Below, piece by piece: positions 1 through 8,300 of a stretch of DNA of 9,228 nt. The number at the start of each line of letters is the position of its first letter. The first letter of the stretch is position 1. Both the position numbers and the translations under genes were made by a program. Below the pieces are notes generated by a model that was not told where the DNA came from, made no database searches, and was given only the letters and a program-made list of their open reading frames with translations. The DNA comes from an uncultured Bacilli bacterium (GTDB lineage: Bacteria; Bacillota_I; Bacilli_A; RFN20; CAG-826): NCBI GenBank assembly GCA_934133115.1, contig CAKPAV010000050.1:1-9228 (forward strand). Reading direction: 5' to 3'.

Positions 1-744
1 ATTTGGTGTGTACCAAAATATTCTAATCCTGATGGCACCACTTATTCTGAAGAAGTTGTTAAACGTTTTGCACGTTTAAAACCTGCCGCTAAAGACTTTA
101 GAATTTATTGGGATAATGCTTATTCTGTACATCATTTATATGAAGATAAACAAGATTTCTTATTGGAAATACTTGATGAATGCAAAAAAACCGGTAATCC
201 TGATTTAGTGTATAAATTTACATCTACTTCTAAAATCAGTTTCCCCGGTAGTGGTATAGCGGCTATTGCAACATCAACAAATAACATGCAAGATATTAAA
301 AAGCAATTTTCCATTCAAACTATTGGTCATGATAAAGTAAATCAATTAAGACATGTACGTTTCTTTAAAGACCTTGATGGCATAAAAAAACAAATGCAAA
401 AACATGCTGAAATATTAAGACCTAAATTTGAATTAGTAGAATCTATATTTAAAAGTGAGTTAGGTGGATTAGATATTGCCACATGGACTAAGCCTCATGG
501 CGGATACTTTATTTCTTTTACATCTATGAATGGATGCGCTAGTGCAATCATTGATAAATGTAAAAAAGTTGGTCTAGAATTAACTAGTGCTGGTTGTTCT
601 TATCCTTACCATCATGATCCAAATGATAATAACATAAGAATTGCTCCTAGTTTTCCACCATTAAAAGAACTCGAAACTGCAGCAAAACTCTTTACTATAG
701 TAGTAAGAATTGAATCAATTAATAAAATATTGGCATCAAGATAA
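1..744 (+). CDS. Type Ic aspartate-aminotransferase-like PLP enzyme, 3' part
   Basis: The reading frame is open from base 1 to the TAA at 742-744, giving 247 residues; the true start lies upstream of the window. It matches the fold-type I aminotransferase group of PF12897 (MocR-like/type Ic aspartate aminotransferases), which transfer an amino group between an amino acid and a 2-oxo acid using pyridoxal phosphate in the cytoplasm. Motifs seen, numbered from the window edge: PKYSNPDG at 5-12; WDNAY at 37-41, where the Asp should hold the PLP pyridine nitrogen and the Tyr its O3'; STSKISFPGSG with Lys78 (bases 232-234) as the Schiff-base lysine; and NIRIAPSFPP, where Arg213 should bind the substrate carboxylate. 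The family is usually a little over 400 residues, so about 170 are missing. Aspartate specificity is inferred from the family. The gene ends in its own terminator and looks unconnected to the genes downstream. Confidence 0.9.
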   Translation: MWCVPKYSNPDGTTYSEEVVKRFARLKPAAKDFRIYWDNAYSVHHLYEDKQDFLLEILDECKKTGNPDLVYKFTSTSKISFPGSGIAAIATSTNNMQDIKKQFSIQTIGHDKVNQLRHVRFFKDLDGIKKQMQKHAEILRPKFELVESIFKSELGGLDIATWTKPHGGYFISFTSMNGCASAIIDKCKKVGLELTSAGCSYPYHHDPNDNNIRIAPSFPPLKELETAAKLFTIVVRIESINKILASR

Positions 745-761
745 ATTGCCAATATTTTTTT
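724..761 (+). terminator. Intrinsic terminator of the aminotransferase gene
   Basis: AATATTGGCA at 726-735 pairs perfectly with TGCCAATATT at 747-756 around an 11-base loop. Two further A-T pairs are possible at the base (724-725 with 757-758). The right arm runs straight into a T tract (755-761). The left arm and the TAA stop lie inside the hairpin region, so the last codons of the gene double as terminator. Confidence 0.85.
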
Positions 762-823
762 ATAGTCTAATCATCATAAGGATAAATCAAAGGAGTAAAT
801 TGTGTCACACTTTCGTAAAATGT

Positions 824-862
824 AAATAATGACAAAAAACGAATTCGTTTTTGTCATTATTT
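824..862. repeat. Near-perfect palindrome centred on GAATTC
   Basis: AAATAATGACAAAAAAC (824-840) is followed by GAATTC (841-846) and then GTTTTTGTCATTATTT (847-862). The arms are complementary except for one extra A in the left arm, and the central GAATTC is itself a palindrome. Outside the core, CGTAAAATGTA (814-824) pairs with TACATTTTGCG (901-911) with one G-T type mismatch. GTAAATTG (795-802) pairs with CAATTTAC (889-896), and ATGTAAAT (820-827) with ATTTACAT (891-898). These outer pairings cross or overlap each other, so they would be alternatives. The T tracts sit inside the arms rather than after them, so it does not look like an ordinary terminator. It could be an insertion-element remnant, a protein-binding dyad or a miniature element. 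Confidence 0.7.
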
Positions 863-1099
863 AATGTACCCATATTATGTTTCTCCTTCAATTTACATCA
901 TACATTTTGCGGCGTTTTCAGAAAAATATCCTATTTTTAAATCAACGCAACTTAAATTTCTATGAAATTTCTTGCTTTCTCCAATCATATTTCAAATTTG
1001 CATTTTAAAAAAAATAATTAACTATAGCTTTGTACTACACAACTTAAAACAAACTTAATATAACATTAATATTAATATCTGCTTTTGTTATTTTAACAA

Positions 1100-1130
1100 T
1101 TAATGGTATTTCAATAAATTTTACCATTAA
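1100..1130. repeat. 9-bp inverted repeat upstream of the two-component operon
   Basis: TTAATGGTA (1100-1108) pairs perfectly with TACCATTAA (1122-1130) across a 13-base spacer. An A-rich then T-rich tail follows (to about 1140). It lies about 100 bases upstream of the -35 box. It could be a weak terminator, an operator, or chance in AT-rich DNA; the sequence does not decide. Confidence 0.4.
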
Positions 1131-1226
1131 AATTATTTTTGTGAGTTTCTAAAAGCATACGGAATTTGCATTGTTTTTTATAATTTAAGTTATAAATTTT
1201 ATGAGTTTTTTAATTTTTTAACTTGA

Positions 1227-1255
1227 TTGACAATATTTTTTTGTTATTGTATTAT
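1227..1255 (+). promoter_or_regulatory. Sigma-A type promoter of the two-component operon
   Basis: A perfect -35 TTGACA (1227-1232) is followed after exactly 17 bases by TATTAT (1250-1255), a 5/6 match to TATAAT. The predicted start of transcription, near 1261-1263, leaves a very short leader. TAGGAG (1264-1269) then serves as ribosome binding site, 9 bases before the ATG at 1279. The strength of the match suggests that the regulator pair has substantial basal expression. Confidence 0.8.
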
Positions 1256-1278
1256 CAATTTAATAGGAGTAAAAATTT

Positions 1279-1992
1279 ATGTTCAAAGTAGCAATTGTTG
1301 AAGATAGCATAAAAGACTTTACATTATTGAAAAGTTATTTAGAACAATATGAAAAAGAGAACAATATTGAATTTAGTATTCAATGTTTTGAAAACGGCAT
1401 AAGATTTCTTGATAAGTTCTCCGCTAATTACGACATTATATTCATGGACATAGATATGCCTTATATGAATGGCTTAGAAGTTTCGAAAAAAATTAGAGAA
1501 ATTGATAAAACTGTAGTCTTAATATTTGTAACTAATCTTTCGCAATATGCGGTTAATGGTTATGAAGTAGAAGCTTTAGACTATATTGTTAAGCCAATTA
1601 GTTATTTTAATTTCTCTATTAAAATCCAAAGAGCCATTAATAGGTTAAATAATACTTTTGATATCAAAATAAACATAAAAACCAAAGATAAAATTGAAAT
1701 AGTATCTTGCAAAGATATTATGTATGTCGAAGTATTTGATAATAAACTTGTTATACACATGGCCACAAAAACCATTGAAACAATTGGACACTTATACGAA
1801 ATAGAACAAAAATTAGCAGAATGCAATTTCTTTAGAATTAGTAGATTTATTTTAGTTAACATGAATTATGTTTTAGCTGTAGAAGGCGGAACAGTCTTAT
1901 TAGGAAAAGATAGTCTTCCTATTTCAAGAAGAAAAAGAACTGATTTCATATCCGCACTCGCGGAATTTTATCAAAATAAAAAAGGTGTTTAA
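1279..1992 (+). CDS. LytTR-family response regulator (AgrA/VirR-like)
   Basis: This is a 237-residue DNA-binding response regulator. The N-terminal receiver domain (about 1-125) carries the acidic pair Glu8-Asp9, the phospho-acceptor Asp57 in IIFMDIDMPYMNG, the switch Thr85 in FVTNLSQYAV, and Lys105 in DYIVKP. The C-terminal part (about 131-235) is a LytTR domain, recognised from KDIMYVEVFDNKL, FFRISRFILVNMNYV and LPISRRKR. LytTR proteins bind pairs of short direct repeats upstream of target promoters and in related systems control toxins, bacteriocins or surface functions. The kinase gene begins 2 bases after the TAA stop, so the partner is clear. The length is normal for the family and every key residue is present. 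The targets are not shown by the sequence; the surface-protein run downstream is the obvious candidate by position. Start chosen at the ATG with AGGAG 9 bases upstream, just after a strong promoter. Confidence 0.93.
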   Translation: MFKVAIVEDSIKDFTLLKSYLEQYEKENNIEFSIQCFENGIRFLDKFSANYDIIFMDIDMPYMNGLEVSKKIREIDKTVVLIFVTNLSQYAVNGYEVEALDYIVKPISYFNFSIKIQRAINRLNNTFDIKINIKTKDKIEIVSCKDIMYVEVFDNKLVIHMATKTIETIGHLYEIEQKLAECNFFRISRFILVNMNYVLAVEGGTVLLGKDSLPISRRKRTDFISALAEFYQNKKGV

Positions 1993-1994
1993 TA

Positions 1995-3338
1995 ATGTAC
2001 AAGATAACGGAATTATTTGTATATCGACCTATTTTTATGCTTGAGTTGATACTTGCTGAATGCTTCTTCTTTCTCTATTTTAAACCAAGAAAAGGTTTAG
2101 CGTGGCGCTTACCAATCGGATTACTTATTTGTTTTGGTTTTTCTTTTGCTATACCAATTTTATCATTTGATTCTTTATATTGCTCAATTATGTTTTTAAC
2201 TATGTTCATGATTACTGCCTTAGTGGGATATTTTATCTTTGATGAATCGTTTAAAAAAATATTCATTTTTGCTATGGGTGGATATACTATTCAGCATATT
2301 GCTCAAGAATGCTACGAAACACTTATTATTTTTATCCCACAAGATGCGTTAAATAATGGCGGAATGTACGCTAGTAACATATTTAGTTTTGGTGGTAGAG
2401 CTTGGTTCATTCAAGCATTACAATATACATTTTATATTCAAATATTTGCTTTAATTTATTTTTTGTTTTTTATTTATGTTAATTTCCAACTCAAAGATAA
2501 AGAATCACTAAAATTAGATACTTCCACCGCAATTCTACTTGCAGTATTACTCATTCCAATAAATATCGTATTTAGTTCAATAATCACATATTCCTTAAAA
2601 GATTCTAATGTTTCTAGTAAATGTATTTTACATATTTTTAATATTCTTTGTTGCTTAGTTGTTCTTTTACTTTTATTTGAATTACCAAAAAGAAAAAAAG
2701 CAGAAACTGATTTATTAGTGCTAAAAAAATTACAAGTTTTGGAGCAAAAACAATATAAGAATGCCATTGAAAACATGGAAGCAATGAATATTAAATGCCA
2801 TGACTTAAAACAATTTGCTAATCATTTAAATTCTTTAAAAGATAATGAAGAAATTGTTAACGACTTTAATAAAATCGTTAGTGAATATGACTCAACTTTT
2901 AAAACTACAAATACTGCTTTAAATGCTGTTTTAACTGAAAAAAATACAATTTGTTTAAGAAAAAATATTGATCTAACTTGTATTATTAACGCTGATTGTT
3001 TATCATTTTTAAACGCTATTGAAATATACTCATTATTTGGAAATTTACTTGATAACGCTATTGAGGCAACTGAAAAAGTAGAAATTGGTAAAAGGACTAT
3101 TGGCTTAAACATTAACAAAAAAGGCAAATTAATTTTGATTTATATTTACAATTCTTATGATGGTAATGTCTTAGTGGAAAACAATAAATTTATCACAACC
3201 AAAAAAGATAATCAAAATCATGGATTTGGTTTAAAAAGCATTGATAAAATTGTAAAAAAATATAATGGTGATATCAAAATATCAACAAATAACAACATAT
3301 TTGAAATAAATATAATCTTGCAAGATACAAATAATTAG
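1995..3338 (+). CDS. GHKL-type membrane sensor histidine kinase (AgrC-like)
   Basis: This 447-residue protein is the likely partner of the LytTR regulator just upstream. Residues 1 to about 230 hold six or seven hydrophobic segments (roughly 12-29, 38-57, 60-83, 88-113, 143-165, 178-200 and 210-228), with no large extracellular domain, as in AgrC-like peptide sensors. A charged linker (about 231-265) leads to the dimerisation and phospho-acceptor region with His269 in NIKCHDLKQ. The ATPase domain shows the N box NLLDNAIEA (Asn350, Asn354) and a short G box HGFGLKSI (409-416), typical of the HATPase_c_5 branch. The ATG lies 2 bases past the regulator stop, with AAAGGTG ahead of it inside the regulator's end. 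Family knowledge suggests a peptide or small-molecule ligand sensed in the membrane. No AgrB/AgrD-like genes are adjacent, so the ligand is unknown. The stop is TAG at 3336-3338. Confidence 0.93.
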   Translation: MYKITELFVYRPIFMLELILAECFFFLYFKPRKGLAWRLPIGLLICFGFSFAIPILSFDSLYCSIMFLTMFMITALVGYFIFDESFKKIFIFAMGGYTIQHIAQECYETLIIFIPQDALNNGGMYASNIFSFGGRAWFIQALQYTFYIQIFALIYFLFFIYVNFQLKDKESLKLDTSTAILLAVLLIPINIVFSSIITYSLKDSNVSSKCILHIFNILCCLVVLLLLFELPKRKKAETDLLVLKKLQVLEQKQYKNAIENMEAMNIKCHDLKQFANHLNSLKDNEEIVNDFNKIVSEYDSTFKTTNTALNAVLTEKNTICLRKNIDLTCIINADCLSFLNAIEIYSLFGNLLDNAIEATEKVEIGKRTIGLNINKKGKLILIYIYNSYDGNVLVENNKFITTKKDNQNHGFGLKSIDKIVKKYNGDIKISTNNNIFEINIILQDTNN

Positions 3339-3353
3339 CCACTTGCACACTTT

Positions 3354-3383
3354 TTTAAACCGCTTACATTATATTTATATAAT
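3354..3383 (+). promoter_or_regulatory. Candidate promoter of the surface-protein run
   Basis: A perfect -10 hexamer TATAAT (3378-3383) lies 60 bases before the lipoprotein ATG. The best -35 is only TTTAAA (3354-3359) at 18-base spacing, a 4/6 match, as expected for a promoter that needs an activator. Such hexamers also arise by chance in DNA this AT-rich. No convincing terminator was found between 3339 and 3442, so read-through from the kinase is an alternative. Confidence 0.4.
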
Positions 3384-3413
3384 ACGAATTTTTTTTCATA
3401 TATCTTAAACTTA

Positions 3414-3430
3414 AGCAATTTATAATTGCT
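3414..3430 (+). promoter_or_regulatory. Small hairpin just upstream of the lipoprotein ribosome binding site
   Basis: AGCAATT (3414-3420) pairs perfectly with AATTGCT (3424-3430) over a 3-base loop. It ends 4 bases before the GGAGG at 3435-3439, which precedes the ATG at 3443. It would form in the leader RNA and could affect ribosome access or RNA stability. It is too weak, and followed by too short a T run, to be a good terminator. Confidence 0.35.
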
Positions 3431-3442
3431 CTTTGGAGGATT

Positions 3443-5383
3443 ATGAAAAAAATATATTTATTATTAAGTTTACTTCTTTTATCATCTTGTTCACATGCCA
3501 CTAGCGGTTCTTCTCATACTTCCATTAGTGGAATCACAAGCGAAGATCCATATGTTACTTCTTTAGAAGTTCTTTCTAGCCCTAAAAAAACTAGTTACAT
3601 TGTCGGTGAATCATTTGATACTACAGGTTTAAAACTTGTTGCAAAATGGTCTGATGATATTGATGATGAATTATATGACGGGGAATTTACTATCGCTCCT
3701 AAGCAATTTTCTAAAGGTGATACAAAAGTAACTTTTACTTATGAAGAATGTTCTCTTGATTATCCTATTAAAGTTATTTCTATGGATGAAATTAAAATTA
3801 ATGAATTAATTGTTGATGATTCAAAAATTGAAAAGAATGGACAAACACGATATGTTAATTTTAAAAACGATTTAGAAGTGAAAGTAGTTAACTTAGATAA
3901 CTCCATTGAAACATTAGACAATTATATCATCAAAGATAACGAAGAAATTATTACTGATTCGAACTATTTTGTTGGCGCTGGAGAACATAATATTTCTATT
4001 GAATACGGCGATAAATCTTATGAATTTACTATGTTTGGTAACTATTCTTTAATAGAAGCTGAAATTAAAAATAGCGAAAATGAATTTTTCTATACTGATT
4101 TAATTGGTAATGGTGTAATGAATAGTTCTGGTAAAGAGGATACACCAAGAATATCTAATATTGAAACAGCTTCTAACAATACCTATATGGGGGAAATTGC
4201 TTATGGTAGAGGATTAATATTTAACTTCTACTCTAACAAAGATATAAAAGCTAACTTAATCCTTAATGCTAGTAGTGCCTACGCCTTAGCAATTGGGGTT
4301 AACGAAGATGGTTCATCTTCTTGGACTCCGACTAAAGCTGGAGATATTTATATTGATGAAACATTTGAAGTCCAATTTAATAATCAAGTCACTACTTTAC
4401 CTCACGAATTATTAGAAGGTATGGAGTGGACTCTTGATAAAAAAGGAAGTTATTCAATATTTTCCAATTGGAAGTTAGTAAATCTCGGTGAGTTTAATGT
4501 TAAACAAGGTTTTAATAGTGTTAAATTTGTTTGCATTGGCGCAAACGATGAAAATGGTCAAGCTAAATTAGCTAATGTAGATTATTTAAAGGTCAATTAT
4601 ATTGATAATAATCACACCCATAAACTTACTAAAATAGAGGGCAAAGAACCTACTTGTACCGATAAAGGAATAAATACTTACTACACCTGTGCTTGTGGAA
4701 AAATGTTCTTAGATGAAGAAGGTAAAAATGAAATTACGTCATTACCAATTATTGAAGCACTTGGTCATAACTTAGTATGGGAAAATGATATTGGCACTTG
4801 TTCAAGATGTCAAAAAACCATTAATAAAACTATTACTCTAGAAGCTGAACATAATAATTCTTTATCTGTCGAAGAATTTGAAACATATAAAAAGAGCGGT
4901 AATTATGTAGAAATCGCATCTTCTAAGATGGATGGAAAAAATCAAGGATCATATCTAGGTTCAATATATAAAAATGATAAAGTAACATTCCATATCTATT
5001 CAGAAATTGCTAAAAAGGCATCTTTAAATATGACTGCAAGTAGTAATTATGTTTTAAATTATGATGCAAATGGCAATCCAAAAGATCTTGGAGATGCTGA
5101 AATAAACAAAATATTTACCATGAAAGTTAATGGTAAACAAGTTGCGGTTCCTAGTATTGCATACAAAGGCCAAGAATATGAAACTGGTGGTTGGGATGAA
5201 AGATTTACCAAATGGGAAACATTAAAAATATTAGATATTGATTTAGAAATAGGCGATAACGAAATCACTTTAGATTTCTTATGTCCTGCTTTTAATTGTC
5301 CAACTCATCCTTGGGGTGGAAACTCTGATATGACAATAAATATTGATAAGATTTCAATAAACTACTTAATAAAGGAGCTATAA
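3443..5383 (+). CDS. Surface lipoprotein with Ig-like, carbohydrate-binding-like and HxH/CxC modules
   Basis: A 646-residue exported protein of no known name. The N-terminus is a type II signal with lipobox LSSC, so Cys16 should be lipidated and the protein held on the outer face of the membrane. A Ser/Thr/Gly linker follows. About 38-113 resemble bacterial Ig-like domains (SYIVGESFDTTGLKL), and 114-200 are probably a second beta domain. Two related modules follow, about 202-388 and 463-644. Each opens with [I/L]EAE, has an NASSAY/TASSNY strand, and ends in a YLKVNYI/KISINYL strand, recalling CBM6/CBM35-type sugar-binding folds. Between them lies a His/Cys module with His391, His393, Cys405, Cys416-x-Cys418, His442 and Cys453-x-x-Cys456, like a repeat I recall from gut Firmicute surface proteins. 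Glycan binding is inferred from fold resemblance and from the GH3 gene 4 bases downstream. GGAGG lies just before the ATG. No catalytic motif was seen. Confidence 0.85.
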   Translation: MKKIYLLLSLLLLSSCSHATSGSSHTSISGITSEDPYVTSLEVLSSPKKTSYIVGESFDTTGLKLVAKWSDDIDDELYDGEFTIAPKQFSKGDTKVTFTYEECSLDYPIKVISMDEIKINELIVDDSKIEKNGQTRYVNFKNDLEVKVVNLDNSIETLDNYIIKDNEEIITDSNYFVGAGEHNISIEYGDKSYEFTMFGNYSLIEAEIKNSENEFFYTDLIGNGVMNSSGKEDTPRISNIETASNNTYMGEIAYGRGLIFNFYSNKDIKANLILNASSAYALAIGVNEDGSSSWTPTKAGDIYIDETFEVQFNNQVTTLPHELLEGMEWTLDKKGSYSIFSNWKLVNLGEFNVKQGFNSVKFVCIGANDENGQAKLANVDYLKVNYIDNNHTHKLTKIEGKEPTCTDKGINTYYTCACGKMFLDEEGKNEITSLPIIEALGHNLVWENDIGTCSRCQKTINKTITLEAEHNNSLSVEEFETYKKSGNYVEIASSKMDGKNQGSYLGSIYKNDKVTFHIYSEIAKKASLNMTASSNYVLNYDANGNPKDLGDAEINKIFTMKVNGKQVAVPSIAYKGQEYETGGWDERFTKWETLKILDIDLEIGDNEITLDFLCPAFNCPTHPWGGNSDMTINIDKISINYLIKEL

Positions 5384-5387
5384 TTGC

Positions 5388-8300
5388 ATGAAAATAAAAA
5401 TTAATAAACCAAAACCAGCCCATTATGTTTTATTTTCATTTATGGGAATCGTATTAATAGCTTTAACAGTTGGAAATGTTTTATGCGCTCAATGGAGTAA
5501 TCAAATTACTAATTTATTATGTGGTGATGGTACTTCTTTTAATGGCGAGCATGTGCAAAATGCTTTAACTAAAGGTAAGGAACTAGTGGAAAATATTAAT
5601 AATGAAGGTATGGTATTATTAAAAAATGAAAATAAAACCTTACCATTAAGTTCTAGTGAGACTAATGTAAATTTATTTGGTTGGGCTTCTACTGATAATG
5701 GATTTTTGTTAACTGGTGGAGGATCAGGTGCTGCACCTATAAATGATGAAACAAGAGTACCATTAAAAAAAGGATTAGAAGAAACTGGATTTAAAATTAA
5801 TGAAGACTTATTTAATAAGTACACAGAATATTGTCCAAAAAGAATTTGTGAAAATAATGGTACAGGTGGAATATGTCAAATTGTAGAACCAGATCGTTCA
5901 TTTTATACTGATGAACTAATTAACAATGCTAAAAACTTTTCAAGTATTGCTATTATTACCATTATGAGATATGGCGGAGAACAATTTGATATCCATATGG
6001 ATCAACCAAAATATAAGTTACCCACTGATAGTTCTAGAACATATTTACAAATATCAACCGAAGAGGAAGATATGATTGATATCGTAACTAAAAACTTTTC
6101 CAAAGTTATAGTTTTATTAAATACTAGCAATCCAATTGAAACCAAATTCTTACAAAACGATAAAATTGATGCTTGCTTATTTGTCGGATATCCTGGGCAA
6201 GTTGGGACAAAATCAATTGGAAATATATTAAGTGGAAAAATAAATCCTTCTGGACATGTTTCTTCTACTTATGCTTTAGATCATAAACTTGATCCAACTT
6301 TCCTTAATAGCGCTAATTTGACTAGTGCCAAACAATTAACTTTTGCCGAAGATATCTATTATGGATATTTCTGGTATGAAACCGCTAATGAAGAAGGATA
6401 CTTTGATAATATTGATAACGAATATGGTAAAGGATATGATGGCGTAGTTTCTTATCCATTTGGTTATGGATTATCATATACTTCTTTTAGTTGGCATGTT
6501 GATAGTGTAACTTCATTTGTTGATGGAACGAATGATAATGATTTAAATTTACTTAACGAAAAAGAAAAAACAATCACTAATCGTAAAGCAAAAATCAAAG
6601 TAAAAGTAACTGTGAAAAATATTGGTGAAGTTGCGGGTAAGGAAGTCGTTCAATGTTACATTACTACTCCTTATTATAAAGGTGAAATTGAAAAACCATA
6701 TGTAAAATTAATGGATTATGCCAAAACACAATTATTAAAACCTAATGAAGAACAACAAGTAACATTGTCTTTCTCTATCTATGATTTTGCTTCTTACGAT
6801 TGTTATGACAAAAATAATAATGGCGCAAGAACATATGAATTAGATAAAGGTGAATATCAAATTAAGTTAATGAATGATAGTCATCATCTAAATAGTTGTG
6901 ATAAAGCAGTCACAACATTTAATCTTGAAAACACTATGATCTATAAAAGAGACCCAGTTACTAATCAATTAGTAAAAAACAGATTTACTGGTACATCTAG
7001 TTATGGAAACGCCCCAATTGATGGTAAAAGCATTGGCGAAGTTACTTATTTATCTCGTGCGGATTTTTCTGGTACATTTCCAAAAGAAACAATTAATTTA
7101 CCATTGAACAAAGTTGTTCCATTAAGAGATTATTTATATCCTGGTTATAATGATGTAGAAATGCCTACTCAAGGACAAAGCGGAGATTTAAGATTATGGC
7201 TTAAAGAAGATAACTCAAATCCAAGTAAATCCGATTTAGGAATGTATAGTAAAACCAAATTAGTACCTAATGAAGAATTAATTAAAACTTTAGCAAATCC
7301 TTCTAATTTCAATAACTCTGAAATATGGGATCCATTATTAAATCAATTAACTAAAGAAGAATTATGTGACTTAGTAGAGAAATCCGGTTTTAGAACTCGC
7401 GCAATTGAATCAATTGGCAAAAAAGAATTACTCGATTATGATGGACCAGAAGGCTTTCAATATCACTTTGGTTCAATTGCTGGTGGCGCAATGTGGACAG
7501 CATATATGGGTGAACAAACACTAGCGTGTACATTCAATAAAGAATTAGCGTTCTCTATGGGAAGATCAGTTGCTTCAGAAGGAAACGCAACTGGAATAAA
7601 TGGCTGGTATGCTCCAGGTGTTAATTTACAAAGAACACCATATACAGGAAGATATTTTGAATATTATAGTGAAGATGCTTATCTCTCCGGATCAATGGCA
7701 AGTTATGTTATTAATGGGGCAAAAACAAACTTTATGTATTGTTATTTAAAACACTTTACCGCTTATCAATCTTCTATGACTGATATTGATTGTTTCTTAA
7801 CTGAACAAGCATTACGCGAAGTATATAATCGTCCATTTGAAATTGCTGTCAAAAATGGGGCAAATGCAATAATGAGTAGTTTTAATTCTCTTGGTGGAAT
7901 TTGGACTGGCGCTAATAGAGCATTATTAACTGATATTTTACGAAGTGAATGGGGATTTAAAGGAACAGTTATTACCGACTTCTCTAATGGTGTTGGTTGG
8001 ATGAAAGCTTATCAAGGTGTTCTAGCGGGAAATGATATTTGGCTTAATCCTGCGGAAGTGAATCAAACCCCTTTAGATAAAAATTCTGCGGCGCAAATGT
8101 ATGCCGCACGCTTAGCAGCTAAAAATGTAATATTCACAATTTGTGATACTTATAATGCTTATTTAAATTATGATGCCACTAATGATCCGTTTACTGCAAT
8201 TATCGGTCAATCTACTAGAAAATATGTCTTCCCTTGGTGGAAGCCATTACTTGTAGGATTAGATATTCTTATCGTTGCTTCTATGGGTTTTACAGTTTAT

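Larger units (their letters stand above)
745..1278. other. 534-base intergenic region with palindromes and a promoter, no long gene
   Basis: No long reading frame was found here on either strand. After the terminator tail it holds two short, Shine-Dalgarno-preceded reading frames that face each other across a palindrome. AAAGGAG at 789-795 precedes GTG at 802, which gives only 7 codons to TAA at 823-825. On the minus strand GAAGGAG (889-883) precedes ATG at 873-871, giving 22 codons to TGA at 807-805. Both are too short to call as genes and may be scars of a lost element. The stretch 912-1090 is very AT-rich and holds TCAACGCAACTTAAATTTC (942-960), an AAATTTC/GAAATTT mini-hairpin (954-970) and the self-complementary ATTAATATTAAT (1065-1076). 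The inverted repeat at 1100-1130 and the promoter at 1227-1255 are listed separately. Confidence 0.6.

Noticed and set aside
132..314. Reading frame on the minus strand within the aminotransferase gene
   Set aside because: It lies wholly inside a gene with intact catalytic motifs on the other strand and has no recognisable domain; the same holds for the minus-strand frames within 1602-1862, 2075-2266, 2474-2776, 2822-3127, 5059-5268 and 5501-5824.
163..744. Start of the first gene at TTG 163
   Set aside because: The frame is open back to base 1 and the upstream residues carry conserved family motifs (PKYSNPDG, WDNAY), so the gene is cut by the window edge rather than starting here.
1041..1058. 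Tandem AACTTAA repeats 11 bases apart (1041-1047, 1052-1058), with others at 949, 3408 and reversed at 1185, considered as LytTR binding sites
   Set aside because: The spacing does not match the roughly 21-22 base centre-to-centre repeats known for LytTR regulators, and the same 7-mer or its complement also occurs inside coding sequence (for example near 4253, 5643 and 8506), so it is probably AT-rich background.
3339..3430. Terminator after the kinase gene
   Set aside because: The T runs at 3351-3356 and 3389-3396 have no GC-containing hairpin in front of them, and the stem at 3414-3430 is short and followed by only three T's.
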